Source: Acanthosoma haemorrhoidale
Lineage: Eukaryota > Arthropoda > Insecta > Hemiptera > Acanthosomatidae
Length of the DNA stretch: 64,000 bases
Assembly: GCA_930367205.1 (NCBI GenBank)
Contig: OV884009.1
Coordinates: 98,787,189 to 98,851,188 of the forward strand
Reading direction: 5' to 3'
Positions 47,035 through 58,805 of the stretch are shown here, piece by piece. The first letter of the stretch is position 1. Each line of letters starts with the position of its first letter. The position numbers were made by a program, and so were the translations under genes. A model generated the notes under the pieces. It had not been told where the DNA came from. It was given only the letters and a program-made list of their open reading frames with translations, and ran no database searches.

Positions 47035-47825
47035 ATAAACAACTTTATTACGATAAAATTACAATCTGCCTTATTTAATACTTAATAGGCAATAAGTAAT
47101 TAAGATGTTCTCATTCATATTTACAATTCATCATTCAATCGCTCATTCATACAAAATTTACAAACAGCCCAAGAGCCTACCAAGTACACTTGGTTGTCAC
47201 CTCTCTTGCATGCGAAAGAGGAAGCGGAGTCTTGGGAAGTCCCCCACGCTCCTCCGTCATCCCCGTCACTGGATACAAGCCAGTGGAAGCTGACGAAGAG
47301 CGGGAGAGCCACAGACGCTCAGGACATGATTGGAGAAACTGGCCATTGCCAGGACTCCCACTGTTATGCATTTATAGCAGTTCACGAGGGTACTGCCGTT
47401 TAAGTCTCTGAGGAGGATTATAGGGATGAGTGGAACAGTGCAATGACTGTGCTGCGGGATTAGGGTGGTTGGATAGGTTACTATGGAATTTCATGAACTT
47501 GGAAGGGATGAGTTTAAGAATATAGGGTATATTAAGATCGTTATGAAGGGTTTTGTTGCTGACGTAATAAGGGGCATTTACTATTGTTCTCAGGACTTTT
47601 TATTGAAAGGATTGGATACGGGTGATGTTCGACTTTTTTGCTGTCCCGCATAGCTCTATTCCGTATGTCCAGATTGGCTTAGGTATAACTATGTAGATTA
47701 GTAGTTTATTTTCTATTGAGAGATGGGATGTCCTTTGAAGTAGTCTGTACAGTTGTCCAAAGCGTCTGTTCAGTTCTTGTCTTTTTAGCCTCGTGTGTGG
47801 GTTCCAAGTCAGTCGTTTGTAGTTA
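47035..47825 (-). mobile_element. J1 Jockey-like LINE, 5'-truncated copy F
   Basis: Minus strand. This is the best-preserved J1 copy between thumb and C-terminus. From 47820 it reads RLTWNPHTRLKRQELNRR, then FGQLYRLLQRTSHLSIENKL, IPKPIWTYGIELCGTAKKSN and on to IQSF before a stop (TAA in place of Gln-encoding bases, as in copy B). The ELIPS block, SNHPNP and the 3' UTR follow, ending at about 47035. The terminal hairpin carries about ten extra bases in its loop (ctgccttat, then attaatacttaat-like insertion, aggcaa) with both arms retained. The antisense frame over the 3' UTR is open (47194-47403). Confidence 0.88.
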
Positions 47826-48224
47826 GTAATTAAAGCCGATATTCATGTTTGCAACAGTTGCTAGGTTCAAAAGGCAATAGATGAAAGAGGTGGATAGAAC
47901 AAAGGATAAGATAAAGAAAAAGAGATTCTGCTAGTTTCTTATGAAATATGTATAGAAAATAAATTAGTTAATTTGCCGATGGGTAGATCAAACTTATCTT
48001 GCTAAGACCGCAAATCTTCCAAGTAAAATTCTAAGGATTGCTTCCACTAGTTCCTCAGAAACAAACATCTTCACTAAGACACACAAATTGAGACTTTGGA
48101 AGGTTTTATCAAAATGAAATTGAAACCTAGCAACTGTTACAAATTAATATGAGTTAATTTACTACTTCCATTGCACGTTTGTTTTGTATTCTTTAGTACC
48201 AAAATTTAGATACTAAGTATTTTT
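47826..48224. other. Spacer between two J1 copies
   Basis: About 400 bases, AT-rich, no feature. The phrase cctagcaactgttac at about 48126 is an inverted match of gtaacagttgctagg-like bases at about 47857-47870 (gcaacagttgctaggttc), giving a short inverted pair around the spacer. Confidence 0.45.
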
Positions 48225-48582
48225 TTTATTAAGCCGCTTTATTATAATATACAATAAAATTACAATCTGCCTCATTGGGCAATAAGTAATTGTGATAAAT
48301 GTTTTCATTCATACCATATTCACAATTTTCATTCACTCGCTTATTCATACAGTATTTACAAACAGCCCGGAGACCTCCCAAGTTCACATGGTTATCACCT
48401 CCCTCGCATGCGAAAGAGGAAGCGGAGTCTTGAGAAGTCCCCCACGCTCCTCCGTCAGCCGCGTCACCAGATACGAGTGGAGGCTGACGAAGAGCGCGAG
48501 AGCCACATACGCTCAGGACATGATTGGAGAAACTGGCCATTGCCAGGACTCCCACTGTTACGCATTTATAGCAGGTCAAGTT
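48225..48582 (-). mobile_element. J1 3' UTR copy G
   Basis: Minus-strand J1 containing only the 3' UTR, with terminal hairpin ctgcctcattgggca. It is truncated at the tgctataa that ends the RT ORF (about 48578), so no protein-coding part remains. Same orientation as copy F, 400 bases away. The antisense frame is open from 48292 to 48609 (105 codons), the longest of any copy. Confidence 0.85.
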
Positions 48583-50649
48583 GCTAAGTATTATAAATCA
48601 TGTTTTTGACACCGGCCAGAATGTGGATTCTCTTTTTCTTATCAGGGCCTCATGAAGTTATAGGTAGTTCTCGAAACGTTATCCGTTAATCGAATAGAAT
48701 AGATGACAAACTATCCTCTCTATTCTTATATTTTTAGTAATAAGTATTAGTTGTTTTCAAAAAATAAGATTCTACTACTGATGAGGTGCGGTAGCGGTTG
48801 TCTGCCTGTCGGCCGATTCAATCTATCTCGAATTGTAATTATCTCCTCAACATCTTCAAATGTGTTCATTAGTTGTTAGTTCTAATGTAAAAACAGGGAG
48901 TTTGGAATTTTTCCAAAAAAAAAAAGTATCGAATAAACGAAAAGTGAATCAAGTTTGTCGTTGTACAAATAAAATATAGTTTATGTTTGAACCATTTTTT
49001 TGGCTGCTTACGTGTTCGTTATCAACTGCTTCTTCTGGAGCTCCAAAGTATTAATTAGTTAATTGTTTAAAATCTACTGTGTATGTTGGTCCCAGATACT
49101 ACAGTTCGGTAACACATAGAAGACATTGACGAAGACAATACTATATATATCTTGTATTTAGCTTAAGTATTGTTAAATTCTATTCCAGCTTCTCAAAACC
49201 TTATTTTCTGAAATATCTTGGAATTTAGTTTTTTGACGGAGTCATCTAGAAAACCAACACTTTGAATTCTAACTAGCTTCGGGGATTGAATTGAAAAAGC
49301 TTATAAATGAGATAAACGTGTTTTTTATCTGATATAATATTAATAGCAGGCGTAGATAGACACAGACAAAGGAAAGAGAACAGGGCAGTGCCTGTTTCAA
49401 AGTAGTTTTCGTTTGGGCTTGCAATATATATATAAGTAATGTTCACTAGATACAAACTTTTTTTTTTTCCGAAACCCCTTATAATGTTTTCCTGCAAAAT
49501 TAGCAGTATAATTCATTAATACAACTAATTATTACTAGACCTAATACATTTAAACAACGCAAGCTTTTTGAAACATGAAAGTGATGGTGCAAAAAACCTG
49601 TCCAATGAAGCCATTTTATATATGGAGCAGGTAGAGGGGCTACCTTTCCCATCTCAGGTGCGATAAGACACTTCGGCAAAATGGTGGACTTCAATGCCCG
49701 CAATGCTTAAGTACCCTACCCGATTTTGTATTATTGGCTCTCAAAACTCAATTTTTTGGAACATCTATGAATATTATTTTGTATTACTGTCTTAAATGCG
49801 TGGGATAAAAATCTTAACTTGAATAGCTCATGACCTGTGACTTGAGAAATGTTAAAAGTTAGCGAAATTGGCTTTGTTCACGTTAATTTGTTTTCCAAAA
49901 CTCCCCGTAATTTTTTTTGTTCACTAAAAACTAATCAACTTATTATGAGATGGGGTGGAATATACCTTTAAAATTTTACAAGATGTGTTTTAACTCCTCC
50001 ACTTAGGCTTAGCAATTAAATGCAGGCTGGGGCACTTTATGACTTCCGGTGAGGGCGCTCATGAAAATAAAAACGTCAACATTACAATAACAACATAAGT
50101 GTAAACAATGTGAAGCTGGAGGTTTATAGATGGAGTGGTATCGGAAATATCACGTGATGTAATCGATGCTTAGACGAATGTTCAAAGGTCCTCTGGGCTC
50201 AGGTATGCCGGATTACTGGGGGTGCCGGAGGAGCGAGCTATAGCCGTGCTGAGGTGAGAGGAGAGAGGACTGAAGGAAGCAGTGACTAATTAAAACAGGG
50301 GGAAGAGCAGCTGAACTTCCTCCAGATGATCTGCCCTGCTATATCGTCCACATCCTTCCCCGTGTCACAGATCCCCTTGGCAGGCTTAACCACTCACAGT
50401 TTATTCTCTCTCTAGTCATTTTATTTTCACCCGCGGAAAAAATCCTCTCTAGCGAATCTAACATCATAGTTAAGTGGGTTAAAAAATGTTAGGCTTCAAT
50501 TGAACTTTCTTTGGTTTATTAAAAACCAATTATTTTAAAACAATCATTAATAAATTTTACTTGTTCAAGTATAATGTAAATTGTATGCATATAAATGAAC
50601 GGGAAAGTTAAGAAACAATATGTAGATATAACAGAGACAATAGTTTTTT
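48583..50649. other. Unannotated stretch
   Basis: About 2 kb with no recognised gene. A GC-richer patch at 50190-50420 contains cggattactgggggtgccgg, which resembles cggattactggaggtgctgg at about 56712. No other repeat noticed. Confidence 0.4.
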
Positions 50650-51130
50650 TATTTATAAATCTTCATTTGAAGAAAATGTCAATGTAAGAAATGATAATGA
50701 AATGAATGAAGGGATAAGAAAAAACAAAAGGATTGAAGTTGAGACTGGCTAAAGCAAGAGAAAAAATGACGTTGAAAAGGCTAAGACAAGACAAAGTGGG
50801 TCTACGGAACTTTCATCTGAATCATTCACTGAACATGATTATTTTACAGTAAGAGATTCTGATATGTGTGAGGCCTTGGAAGAGTATTGGGAAACAATGT
50901 TTGATGAAGAGAAATCAGACAGCAGCAGAAAACTTCAAAACAGCAAATGAATTACACAATGGCGATTGGGCCATCTTAAAATTATAAGGTAAAATCAAAA
51001 TTAAACATTTTACTGGTGTAGTAATACGTTTTGAAAATGGTGAGCTAATCATTAAGTACTTGAGAAAGTTTTCAACACCTTAGAGGCTCAATAAATTTCA
51101 AGCCACCACCATTAGAAGACATTAACTCAG
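50650..51130 (+). pseudogene. Transposon-associated protein, C-terminal remnant
   Basis: In the plus strand an acidic Ser-rich segment (SSESFTEHDYFTVRDSDMCE and EALEEYWETMFDEEKSD, about 50800-50925) is followed after a frameshift by LHNGDWAILKL, stop, GKIKIKHFTGVVIRFENGEL, IIKYLRKFSTP and KFQATTI. The second part resembles a small beta-barrel-like module (G-D-W-V-x-V-x-F-x-x-K-x-x-x-x-H-F-V-G-x-V, then V-x-F-L-R-K) at the end of multicopy, uncharacterised insect proteins that I associate with DNA transposons. I cannot name the superfamily. Two in-frame stops show it is dead. Confidence 0.45.
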
Positions 51131-51148
51131 TGAAGCTAATATTGATTG

Positions 51149-51465
51149 TGACCTTGTTACAAATTAATATATGTTATAAAATATAGACCTACAGACGAAT
51201 CTATTTACAATTGCTTCATTATATTTTTTGGATTGTAGCTTGGCTACATTTTATACAAATTCTGTTTTCTACTAATAGTGGATTGTCAAAAGTATAATGA
51301 TGTACATTATACATTAATGCATTGAATTTATTAAAAGTGATGGCGCTCACCTTATTTATCATAGACTTAAAACTAACTTACATCTAACAATAAAAACTTA
51401 AACTAAATCTTAACCTAACTTCCCTGACAGTCTGTTGCCATCGATGTAGGAAGGGTTGTGGGGTC
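51149..51465 (-). repeat. About 300-bp dispersed repeat, copy 2
   Basis: Inverted homologue of 29999-30295. The two copies share both end points (tgaccttgttacaa on one side, tgtggggtca on the other), which argues for a discrete mobile unit. This copy lies right after the transposon-protein remnant and before a J1 stub, and lacks the A-rich tail seen at copy 1. Confidence 0.75.
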
Positions 51466-51484
51466 AAATAGACTTTCCAATGAT

Positions 51485-51785
51485 AATGTATCCTGAATGA
51501 CAATAGATAATTGTGATAAATAATTTCATTCATACCATCGTTACACTATTGGATTTACTCTCTCATTCATACAACATAGAATTACGAACATATACAGGGG
51601 ATCCAGTAGAATTGTCACCTTCCCGGGTGTGGATAGGAATCTGAAGCAGAGCGCGAGAACCGGAAACGCTAAGAACATGAGGGAGGACAACTGACTAGTC
51701 CGAGAACGCCCAGTGACTCAATATTTACATCACATAGATCACAGGACTACTTCAATCTCTGAGGAGCTTGAGTACTTTATAATAG
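51485..51785 (-). mobile_element. Diverged J1 3' UTR copy H
   Basis: Aligns with the J1 3' UTR in minus orientation through taattgtgataaataatttc, attcataccatcgttacac, ctctcattcatacaac, ttgtcacctt, gcagagcgcgagaacc and ctctgaggagc. Many substitutions and small deletions are spread along it, and the terminal hairpin is lost. It is either an older insertion or a separate subfamily. Confidence 0.7.
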
Positions 51786-52135
51786 AATTTTAGTAATTTC
51801 GAGAAAATCCTTTCTTGAATAGTAGAGATTTTAAGATTAACTTTGTATTTGATCTACAAAATATCAAAATTATCTGCTAAAAACAATTTAATATTACATA
51901 AAGCAATAATGCGCCTTACATTGGCTTGTAATGGACCGGATTGGAGTTACACATGTGCTTAAAATGTTAAAAAGTTGAACAGAACATTAGCATGAAAATA
52001 ATTAGAAACTATCTGTGATACACGGAGATCGGCAATTCATCACAGACATAAGAAGTTAAAATAGGCAGATTCTTAAAAGCTACATATGTTGTTATAAAAA
52101 CTCACAACTGTTTTTAATTTAATATATATAGTTTT
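51786..52135. other. Unannotated AT-rich stretch
   Basis: Nothing seen. Confidence 0.5.
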
Positions 52136-52272
52136 ACTTGAACTTAATCTTAATCACAGGGGAACGCATCAGAACTTTAAATCCTCAATAGGTGCTTGAC
52201 TTGAACTTAATCTTAATCACAGGAGAACTAATCAGAATTTTAAATCCTCAATAGGTCCTTTGACTTGAATGG
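52136..52272. repeat. 63-bp tandem duplication
   Basis: acttgaacttaatcttaatc begins a 63-base unit at 52136 that repeats at 52199 with a handful of substitutions. A third copy begins at 52263 but diverges after acttgaa. No coding content. Confidence 0.92.
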
Positions 52273-54249
52273 GCCCACAATGAAATTGGGGAGTAGACCC
52301 AGCCGATCTTCAAATAATAGAGCATTCAAAGATGAACAGCCGTCTTGCTGAAGAATTGAAAGGCAAGTTGAAATAACGAGTAAACAAATATAGGGAAAAC
52401 TGATGAAATCCCTTTTCCAGGCAGGGAGTAAATCCTATTGTAACTGAACAAAGCAGCGGTTAGAGTCAGAGAGTGATGGAGTGTTCCCACGAGGCGCGAC
52501 GTTTCTTTAAAATAATCTCATTTTCCAATTAATTGTTTGCGTAACTCGGGGCAGCCATTGTTTTGTCCCAGTGACTGCTGACTGGAATAGTACAAAATGA
52601 CGTAGGCCCGATACCCGCGTATTGCTGCAATCGAACCATTCTCAACAAACCTACTTGCGGTTCCCAGTCAAAAGAGTAAAAACTGACATTTAATGAATTA
52701 TTATACTTTCATAACCAGCTAAAGCTCAATGCTACACTATATAAAACCATTTGATACTCAAATCAGTTCAACAGTAAAATATTTATATTGCAATTACTAA
52801 TTAGTTTTAATGGCCTAAAGTAGTAGAGTGGTTATTAGCACGTTTGAGGACCTAAATGACACAACCCTGCCGAATAGTATGCCTCTTAGAAATCAGTGGT
52901 GAATATTTATATTATGTTGTATTATGTAAAAAAAACTTAAAGTCTATCCCCAATAAATCACGTTTCGCCTATTCGGGCGTCCTCTGGACTACAATTGAGA
53001 ACAAGAAAGATAAATTTACATATATCAAAGACAATTACTTACAAAGCACTTAATTAATTATATAATTAGATTGTAAACAGTAAAAAGGGTAAAACAGACC
53101 ACCTTGTAAATATGTCTTCTACACAGGTGAATGTTTCTTGCTCTCAATTGCATTGGCGAAATGTCCACTGATGATGTCATATCAATAAAAAAACATAATT
53201 TGGTAGACACTCCAAGATTTTTTTATTCTAACCTAGACTAACAACTCTGCAAGTGTCTGGCTTAGTGTTAATGACTACTTTTTAAATTATAGTTCATGAA
53301 TACAAAACAAAAATATGTTACTAATCAGAACTTCTAGATATTTAACAATTGCATTTCTTAAAATTACTAAGTAACTTATTAACGGTATTCTATTTTTGGC
53401 ATTAAATGAAACAACCTTGCATAATATCGTTCCTCTAAAAGACACAGGTGAGTTAAAATAGCGAATGTGATGTTAATATCAGTTTTAAGAAATACGCAAA
53501 TATTATATTGTTAATGAGAACTTAGAAATCTTCAATCTGAAACCGTAATAAAAATTATTGATTATTTTTTTTAACACTGCCCAACTAGTCTAACTAGATG
53601 AAGATGACTGTATGTTTCATGTCGCCTCAACGACAAATGGGAGCTCTGTGTAATTACATGTCTAGATCCAAGAGAGAACTAATAAAACAAAGACAGACTG
53701 GTAGACGGACAGGTTTCAGGCATTAAGAAAAATAATAATGACTTAAAAATGGTTTTTAGCCATGGCAGAAAATTGTGCACAAATTATTATGATTTTTTGC
53801 CATGTTTCTGGTGCTCCGAAATATTTTTTTTTGAAACTAGGATGGCCTGTGAAGAAGGAGTGACCCCAGAGGCCAGGTGAAGAGACAGCAATACCCAGAT
53901 GCCGAGGTGAACACTCCAGAGCCGCTCCTGATAAACACAACATGTGCCCATTAGGGGAGCGTGCCCGGATTTCCGTCGTCCCAGCCAGCTGTTCCAGGCT
54001 TCCAGTTCTCCAGCCAGCCCCTCCGCTCCTCTAGCCCGTCGTAATTACTGGAGTCTCCCCTCCACCCCTCGGGAGATGTACCGTTGGCCCGTTACTCCAC
54101 CAACGAATTGCAGCCCTGTTGTCGGAGATGTACCTTTGGGCTCTCGGCGCCATCATGATCGAGGGAGTCCTCAGGTAGCCGCCCATTTCTTACCTGGCTA
54201 TAAGCCATCATGTATTTATTTCAAAATATGAAAAAGGATTCTGACTTCC
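52273..54249. other. Unannotated stretch with two weakly related segments
   Basis: About 52852-52905 and 53404-53455 resemble one another (taaatgacacaaccctgc against taaatgaaacaaccttgc, then cctct and ggtga at similar spacing). A Pol III A-box-like tagtagagtggttattagca precedes the first at about 52820, so old SINE copies are possible. Bases 53940-54200 are markedly GC-rich, with Pro-rich frames of no recognised family. Confidence 0.35.
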
Positions 54250-54520
54250 AGTCTGGTGATCTTCCCGTTCCAGCTGAGTCATCCTCGCGAACCCTTCAGC
54301 CCATCTTCCTCACTTCCGATTGAAATTAGCAATCAAATCTCGCACCTCACCTGTATTTCCCTTCCCCACCGATGTGCTTCCTTTGAGCATTATTTTCGTA
54401 TCCGTGTCACAAACCATTGCAACTCTGTTCCCATCAATACTGTGGCTCGCAAACTCTCTTAATATTTAAATCTAGACTTTACCATTTAATTTTCTCCCTC
54501 CAATCTAACAATTAAGAATT
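54250..54520 (+). pseudogene. LINE reverse transcriptase C-terminus, remnant
   Basis: The plus strand reads ISHLTCISLPHRCASFEHYF, then RIRVTNHCNSVPINT, and in the next frame LSIFKSRLYHLIF. This is the terminal module S-F-x-x-x-F-x-I-R-x-x-x-x-W-N-S-L-P-x-N-I followed by S-L-x-x-F-K-x-x-L. The Trp of L-W-N-S-L-P is Cys, and a frameshift separates the halves. It is the same kind of module as at 22962-23279, but not close enough to call one family. Confidence 0.55.
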
Positions 54521-54868
54521 CATTATCATTATTAGTAATAGTTTTATTCATTCCCTATTTAATGTATCCCAACAACCTTTCACGGTCTTCGCACCTCAAT
54601 ATTATGCTGTTGGTTGTTTAAAGTTACCACATATGTATATATGCTCATTATTATTTATTAGCTAATCACATCAGGGTAATTTCCGTTATATTTTTCTGTC
54701 AGCTAGACTTACTTATTTGGGTACTTGTCGGTTTTGTCTCGGGGTTCACCTACCCAAACTGCTACAAATACTATCAACAACTTATTATAATAAACGTGTT
54801 ACCAGCTGATCATATAACCACATGAGACACTCAGCCTTACACTCGGCAGCCATGTCAAGAGATATAAC
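54521..54868. other. Unannotated stretch
   Basis: AT-rich, no feature seen. Confidence 0.45.
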
Positions 54869-54908
54869 AGGTGGTGGTTTGTTGAGAGGTTACTACAAAC
54901 CACCACCT
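54869..54908. repeat. Perfect 14-bp inverted repeat (hairpin)
   Basis: aggtggtggtttgt (54869-54882) and acaaaccaccacct (54895-54908) are perfect reverse complements around a 12-base loop, tgagaggttact. There is no T run after it, so it is not a simple terminator. It lies within an 80-codon minus-strand frame (54799-55041) that I do not recognise. Confidence 0.9.
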
Positions 54909-57900
54909 TCACATTGTCTAAAGTTTTAGGGTTGTAGTATTTATTTATGTTCACGTTAAGGGAGATTTTTCTAAAAGTACCCAGTGTTAAAGATGGAGTT
55001 GAGTCGCTGAAAAATTTAGAGACAGTATGAAAATTGGTCACGGTATGAGCCTGCGTGTGGTTGTTAGGTCTAGATGGAGCTGTTCGATGACATCTAGAGC
55101 AACGTGGAATTGAGCATTAAGGCTGTTTCAACAAGAAAAGTTTGGGAAATTATGTGTCAATAAATGATTATATGTTTTATAAATGAAAAACTATTAAAAA
55201 TTAGAGTGTTTTAAGAGGAATTTTTTTTTTAATGGAAATTATTATTATATGGATATTAAATGAAGCAATAAAAATGATTAAATGTTGAATATTTATAAAA
55301 AGTTGGTTATTTTTAAGATCTAAATTGTGACAGTTGGTAACACTGGCTGGGAGTAGAATTTGTAGCAGATCAAGCCGGGGACACAGACAACTACCTTAAT
55401 TTGTGCCTTTTTCTTATTCCTGAGTGACAATGTCCCGGAATTAAGGGTTTTCCATTGTTATGAGCTTTGAAAAATAAGACGCCTGATCAACAATGGTATG
55501 AATATACCCTTAAAAATCCAGATCCGTAATTACGAGGACTATTGCAGATTACGACCATTGATGGACTAATGCGCTATTGATGGACCGGTCACCCTGCTTT
55601 CCCTTCCCTTTGGATTGTATACTTTTTTTTGGGGCGTTAATTTGCTTCATGTTCTTTCAATGGCGAATTTAGGAATTTCTTCTATTGTAGCTCATCTGGA
55701 TCCTACCATTTTCGTCCAGCACCTTCAGTAAACCGCTACTTTGACAGCGATCATTTGATGTTGCTTATTAACTCATTATAAAACCTGGAAACACATACCA
55801 ACATATTCTACCTTTGAAATTCTTTTCTCTCTCGTTGGTAATGTGTTCTTAACCACGGGGAAAAACCCGAACTTAAAATCTCATTTATGGGCACGGGGGG
55901 GGGGGCATGAAAAATGTTAAAAGCTAGCGAAACGGATATTAAAAAATGTAGAAGCTACTGATCCGTGAATCAACTATTTAATAACCACAGCTATTGCGTG
56001 TTATAAGGAAACTAAATCGACGATTAACTTCTTCTGTGTGATTAAGTTTCTACAAAAGGGAAAGTGTGATTACTTGATTTGCTTTTACAAAGCCCCCTCA
56101 AATTAAATGCACTTTCGCAAAGTCATTTGTCCTATTATTATTTCTTATAAACATTTTAATTTTTTTACAAATCAAATAATTAATTATTTTCCACTCTTTA
56201 CGCCTACGTTGTCTTATACTGACCAGCAAGAAGGCTAGACTCAGCAGCCTACTCCGAGTCTTATATTTTTTTCATTATTTAAATGGTTCTCTGTGACTTT
56301 TAGGGCGTAGAATGTGAAGAAACCTTACCGACTATCGAGAGTGTAAACTAATAAATTCGGGGTTTCTATTGGGCCTCGAAACCAAATTGTTTGGAATGTC
56401 TTAAAATGATTTTTGCGTTACCGTTTTTAATATGTCTCTAACAAAATGAAAAGATCATAACTTTAAATATTGATGCCTTTAGAGCTGAAATTTGAGAATG
56501 TTAGCGAGATGGTGTAATCCTTTTTTATACTTGACGTAATTTTATTTTTTCCAAATCCTAATCGGTGTAATTCTAAATGTTGTAGAACCTACCATTAATT
56601 GTTTCTGTATATTGAACCTGGTTTACGACATCCATTGTATACGATAAGATAGAAGGACAGAATCCCCTCCATTCGTGATGGGAGAACAGAGCTTAGGGCT
56701 CGAGAAAAGAGTCGGATTACTGGAGGTGCTGGACCTGTGAGTAGTCAGATGATTATGGCCCTTACCTCAATTCAAGTGGTCAATTATTTTTAGGAACTGT
56801 TGATGTACTTGAGGTGGGTGCATTAAATGTATCCTGGCTCGTCTTGAACCACCCTAAATGTGTAGCATATAAAAAAAAAGAAAAAGTCAAATTAAATGAC
56901 AATTAATTTATCACGATTTTATCGACTTTATGTAATTATAGCCCACTAAACACCATAGTATTCTATTCCGTTCGATAGAAAGTGTTTATTTTATCAATTA
57001 CAAAGTAATTGATTGATTATTGACCCATTATTATTTTTCATAAGATTGCTTTCATTTTTAACACCATTGGACATTAGGTGTAACTTGGTTATACATTTTT
57101 CATGACTTTTTGTAATTAACTATCCATTATTAACTAAGACGTTGATGCCTTCAATTTGCAATCCGTATCCTTAATTAAAAATTAATCAATCAAGAAGTGA
57201 CAATTAACCATGTTTTATGGAGCTGGCAGTATTTTTCATATCATGACTCAATGTTAGTCAGGGAACTTAAATCACTACTACACGCGGAGGGTTAGGAAAC
57301 AAGTATTTCTGCTAACAAGTGTTTGAAGGCAACTATCTATTTCATAACCAGTATGTTTTAAGTATGTTATAGTATTCAATTATAGGATGCTAATGAAGTT
57401 AAGGTGCTTCCCTTCATATTAATCTTAATTTTATGGAGCGAATGAACAACTGGTTCATGAGCAAAGGTGGCCAGAAACGAGACAGCATTGGTAGGATTAA
57501 AAGTGGCAAGAGGGTTTAGAGAAGAACGCCTGGAACAGTACCTTGAGAAACTTCGAAAATACTTTCAGAGAAATTTATATTCTTTGTTTTTATTCTGAGA
57601 GAATTTGTGAGTTGGCTACGCCAAGTATAATTGTTCATAAAGTCCCGCTCATCATATGAACCCTCTCTCGCCAAACACGTCTTCTTATGACGGTCTGCCT
57701 CGACATTTTGGTCTGTATGCTATAGCAAATATCTAGTATAGTTTATAACTACTTTAATTTATGGTTAAACCATTGTCCCTTTTAAGTATACTGCCCACTC
57801 GCCCCAGCTCTGAGCACTCACATACCTCATTAGTCCTTAAGTAGCCATTAACCACTAATGCTGTCTCCGTCTCTAAGGTTGCCCTGCTGCTAAAAGACAA

Positions 57901-58526
57901 CACTTAATAAGTCGATTTTTTTAATGCTTTTTTTGTACTTTAGTTTTGTGAGCAGATCTACTGACCGATAAGTTGAGCCATACAGACATTGAAAGGAAGT
58001 ATGGCCCCTGGCTAAACAATTCAACTCCTTTCACCTAACCTTAATGGGCAAATGGACTGGACTCTAATCCTTGTTTTTACTTTCGTTCGTAAGTCTGGAA
58101 TAATGACGGTCACTGGTTAATTGCACCTAATGAACTTGTCTTAAATAATGGCAATTGGTTAATACCTTGTTAGTCTTCAACTTTTTCCCCACAGTTACGT
58201 ATTGAACAATGAAAGGCGGATTTTAACCAAATAAATATTGTATTATTATTATTTACTTTTTGTACTGAGAAAGTTTTTTTATTCATAAGGCTTACTTAAA
58301 AAAAAAAACACTCTGCATATGTAATATGCAAAATTAGAAACAAGGGGTCGAGAAGGTTTTGAGCGCCATATTGTTCTTTGATATTGAGATCTTAATTAAG
58401 AGCCCTTAAGTTTTCACCCGTACTATATTTCATTATTCTGCTGATTTATGGCGCATGTTTGAACGAGAAACATCAAATTTGACATGGTGATTCTATTTAT
58501 AACGTCCAGAAGACATGAAAAATACT
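54909..58526. other. Unannotated stretch
   Basis: About 3.6 kb, mainly AT-rich, no gene recognised. A G10 run is at about 55896-55905. No coding frame longer than 60 codons was noticed. Confidence 0.4.
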
Positions 58527-58805
58527 GCTAGAGGCAGTGGCGTAACTATATCATCTGGGGCCCGTGGCAAATCCCTTTAATGGGGGCCCTATTATTAAGC
58601 TTTATTATACTTACGAGTAGTTTAGTTACCCACAACCAATAACAATTTTCAATTGAACCTATTTTAATATTTTTATAAATAGGTACAATATTAAAACAAT
58701 ATTTCTGAGCTCGCGGCCACTTGGGCCGGGGCCCTCTTGGGTCGGGGGCCCGTGGCATTTTGCCAGCCCTGCCACCCACCCTGTAGTTACGCCTCTGGCT
58801 AGAGG
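58527..58805. mobile_element. hAT-like MITE with 8-bp target-site duplication
   Basis: The element is 263 bp (58535-58797). Its left terminus, cagtggcgtaactat, and the reverse complement of its right terminus, cagaggcgtaactac, are 15-bp inverted repeats with two mismatches. It is bracketed by a perfect 8-bp direct repeat, gctagagg (58527-58534 and 58798-58805), the length made by hAT transposases. The C-A-G-x-G-G-C-G-T-A termini and GGGGCCC-rich sub-terminal DNA are common in invertebrate hAT-type miniature elements. No transposase is encoded; it would have moved with an enzyme from elsewhere. The intact duplication suggests a fairly recent insertion. Confidence 0.9.

Noticed and set aside
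52815..52900. tRNA gene (tagagtggttattagcacg)
   Set aside because: A-box-like only; no B box at proper spacing and no cloverleaf. Kept only as a weak SINE hint.
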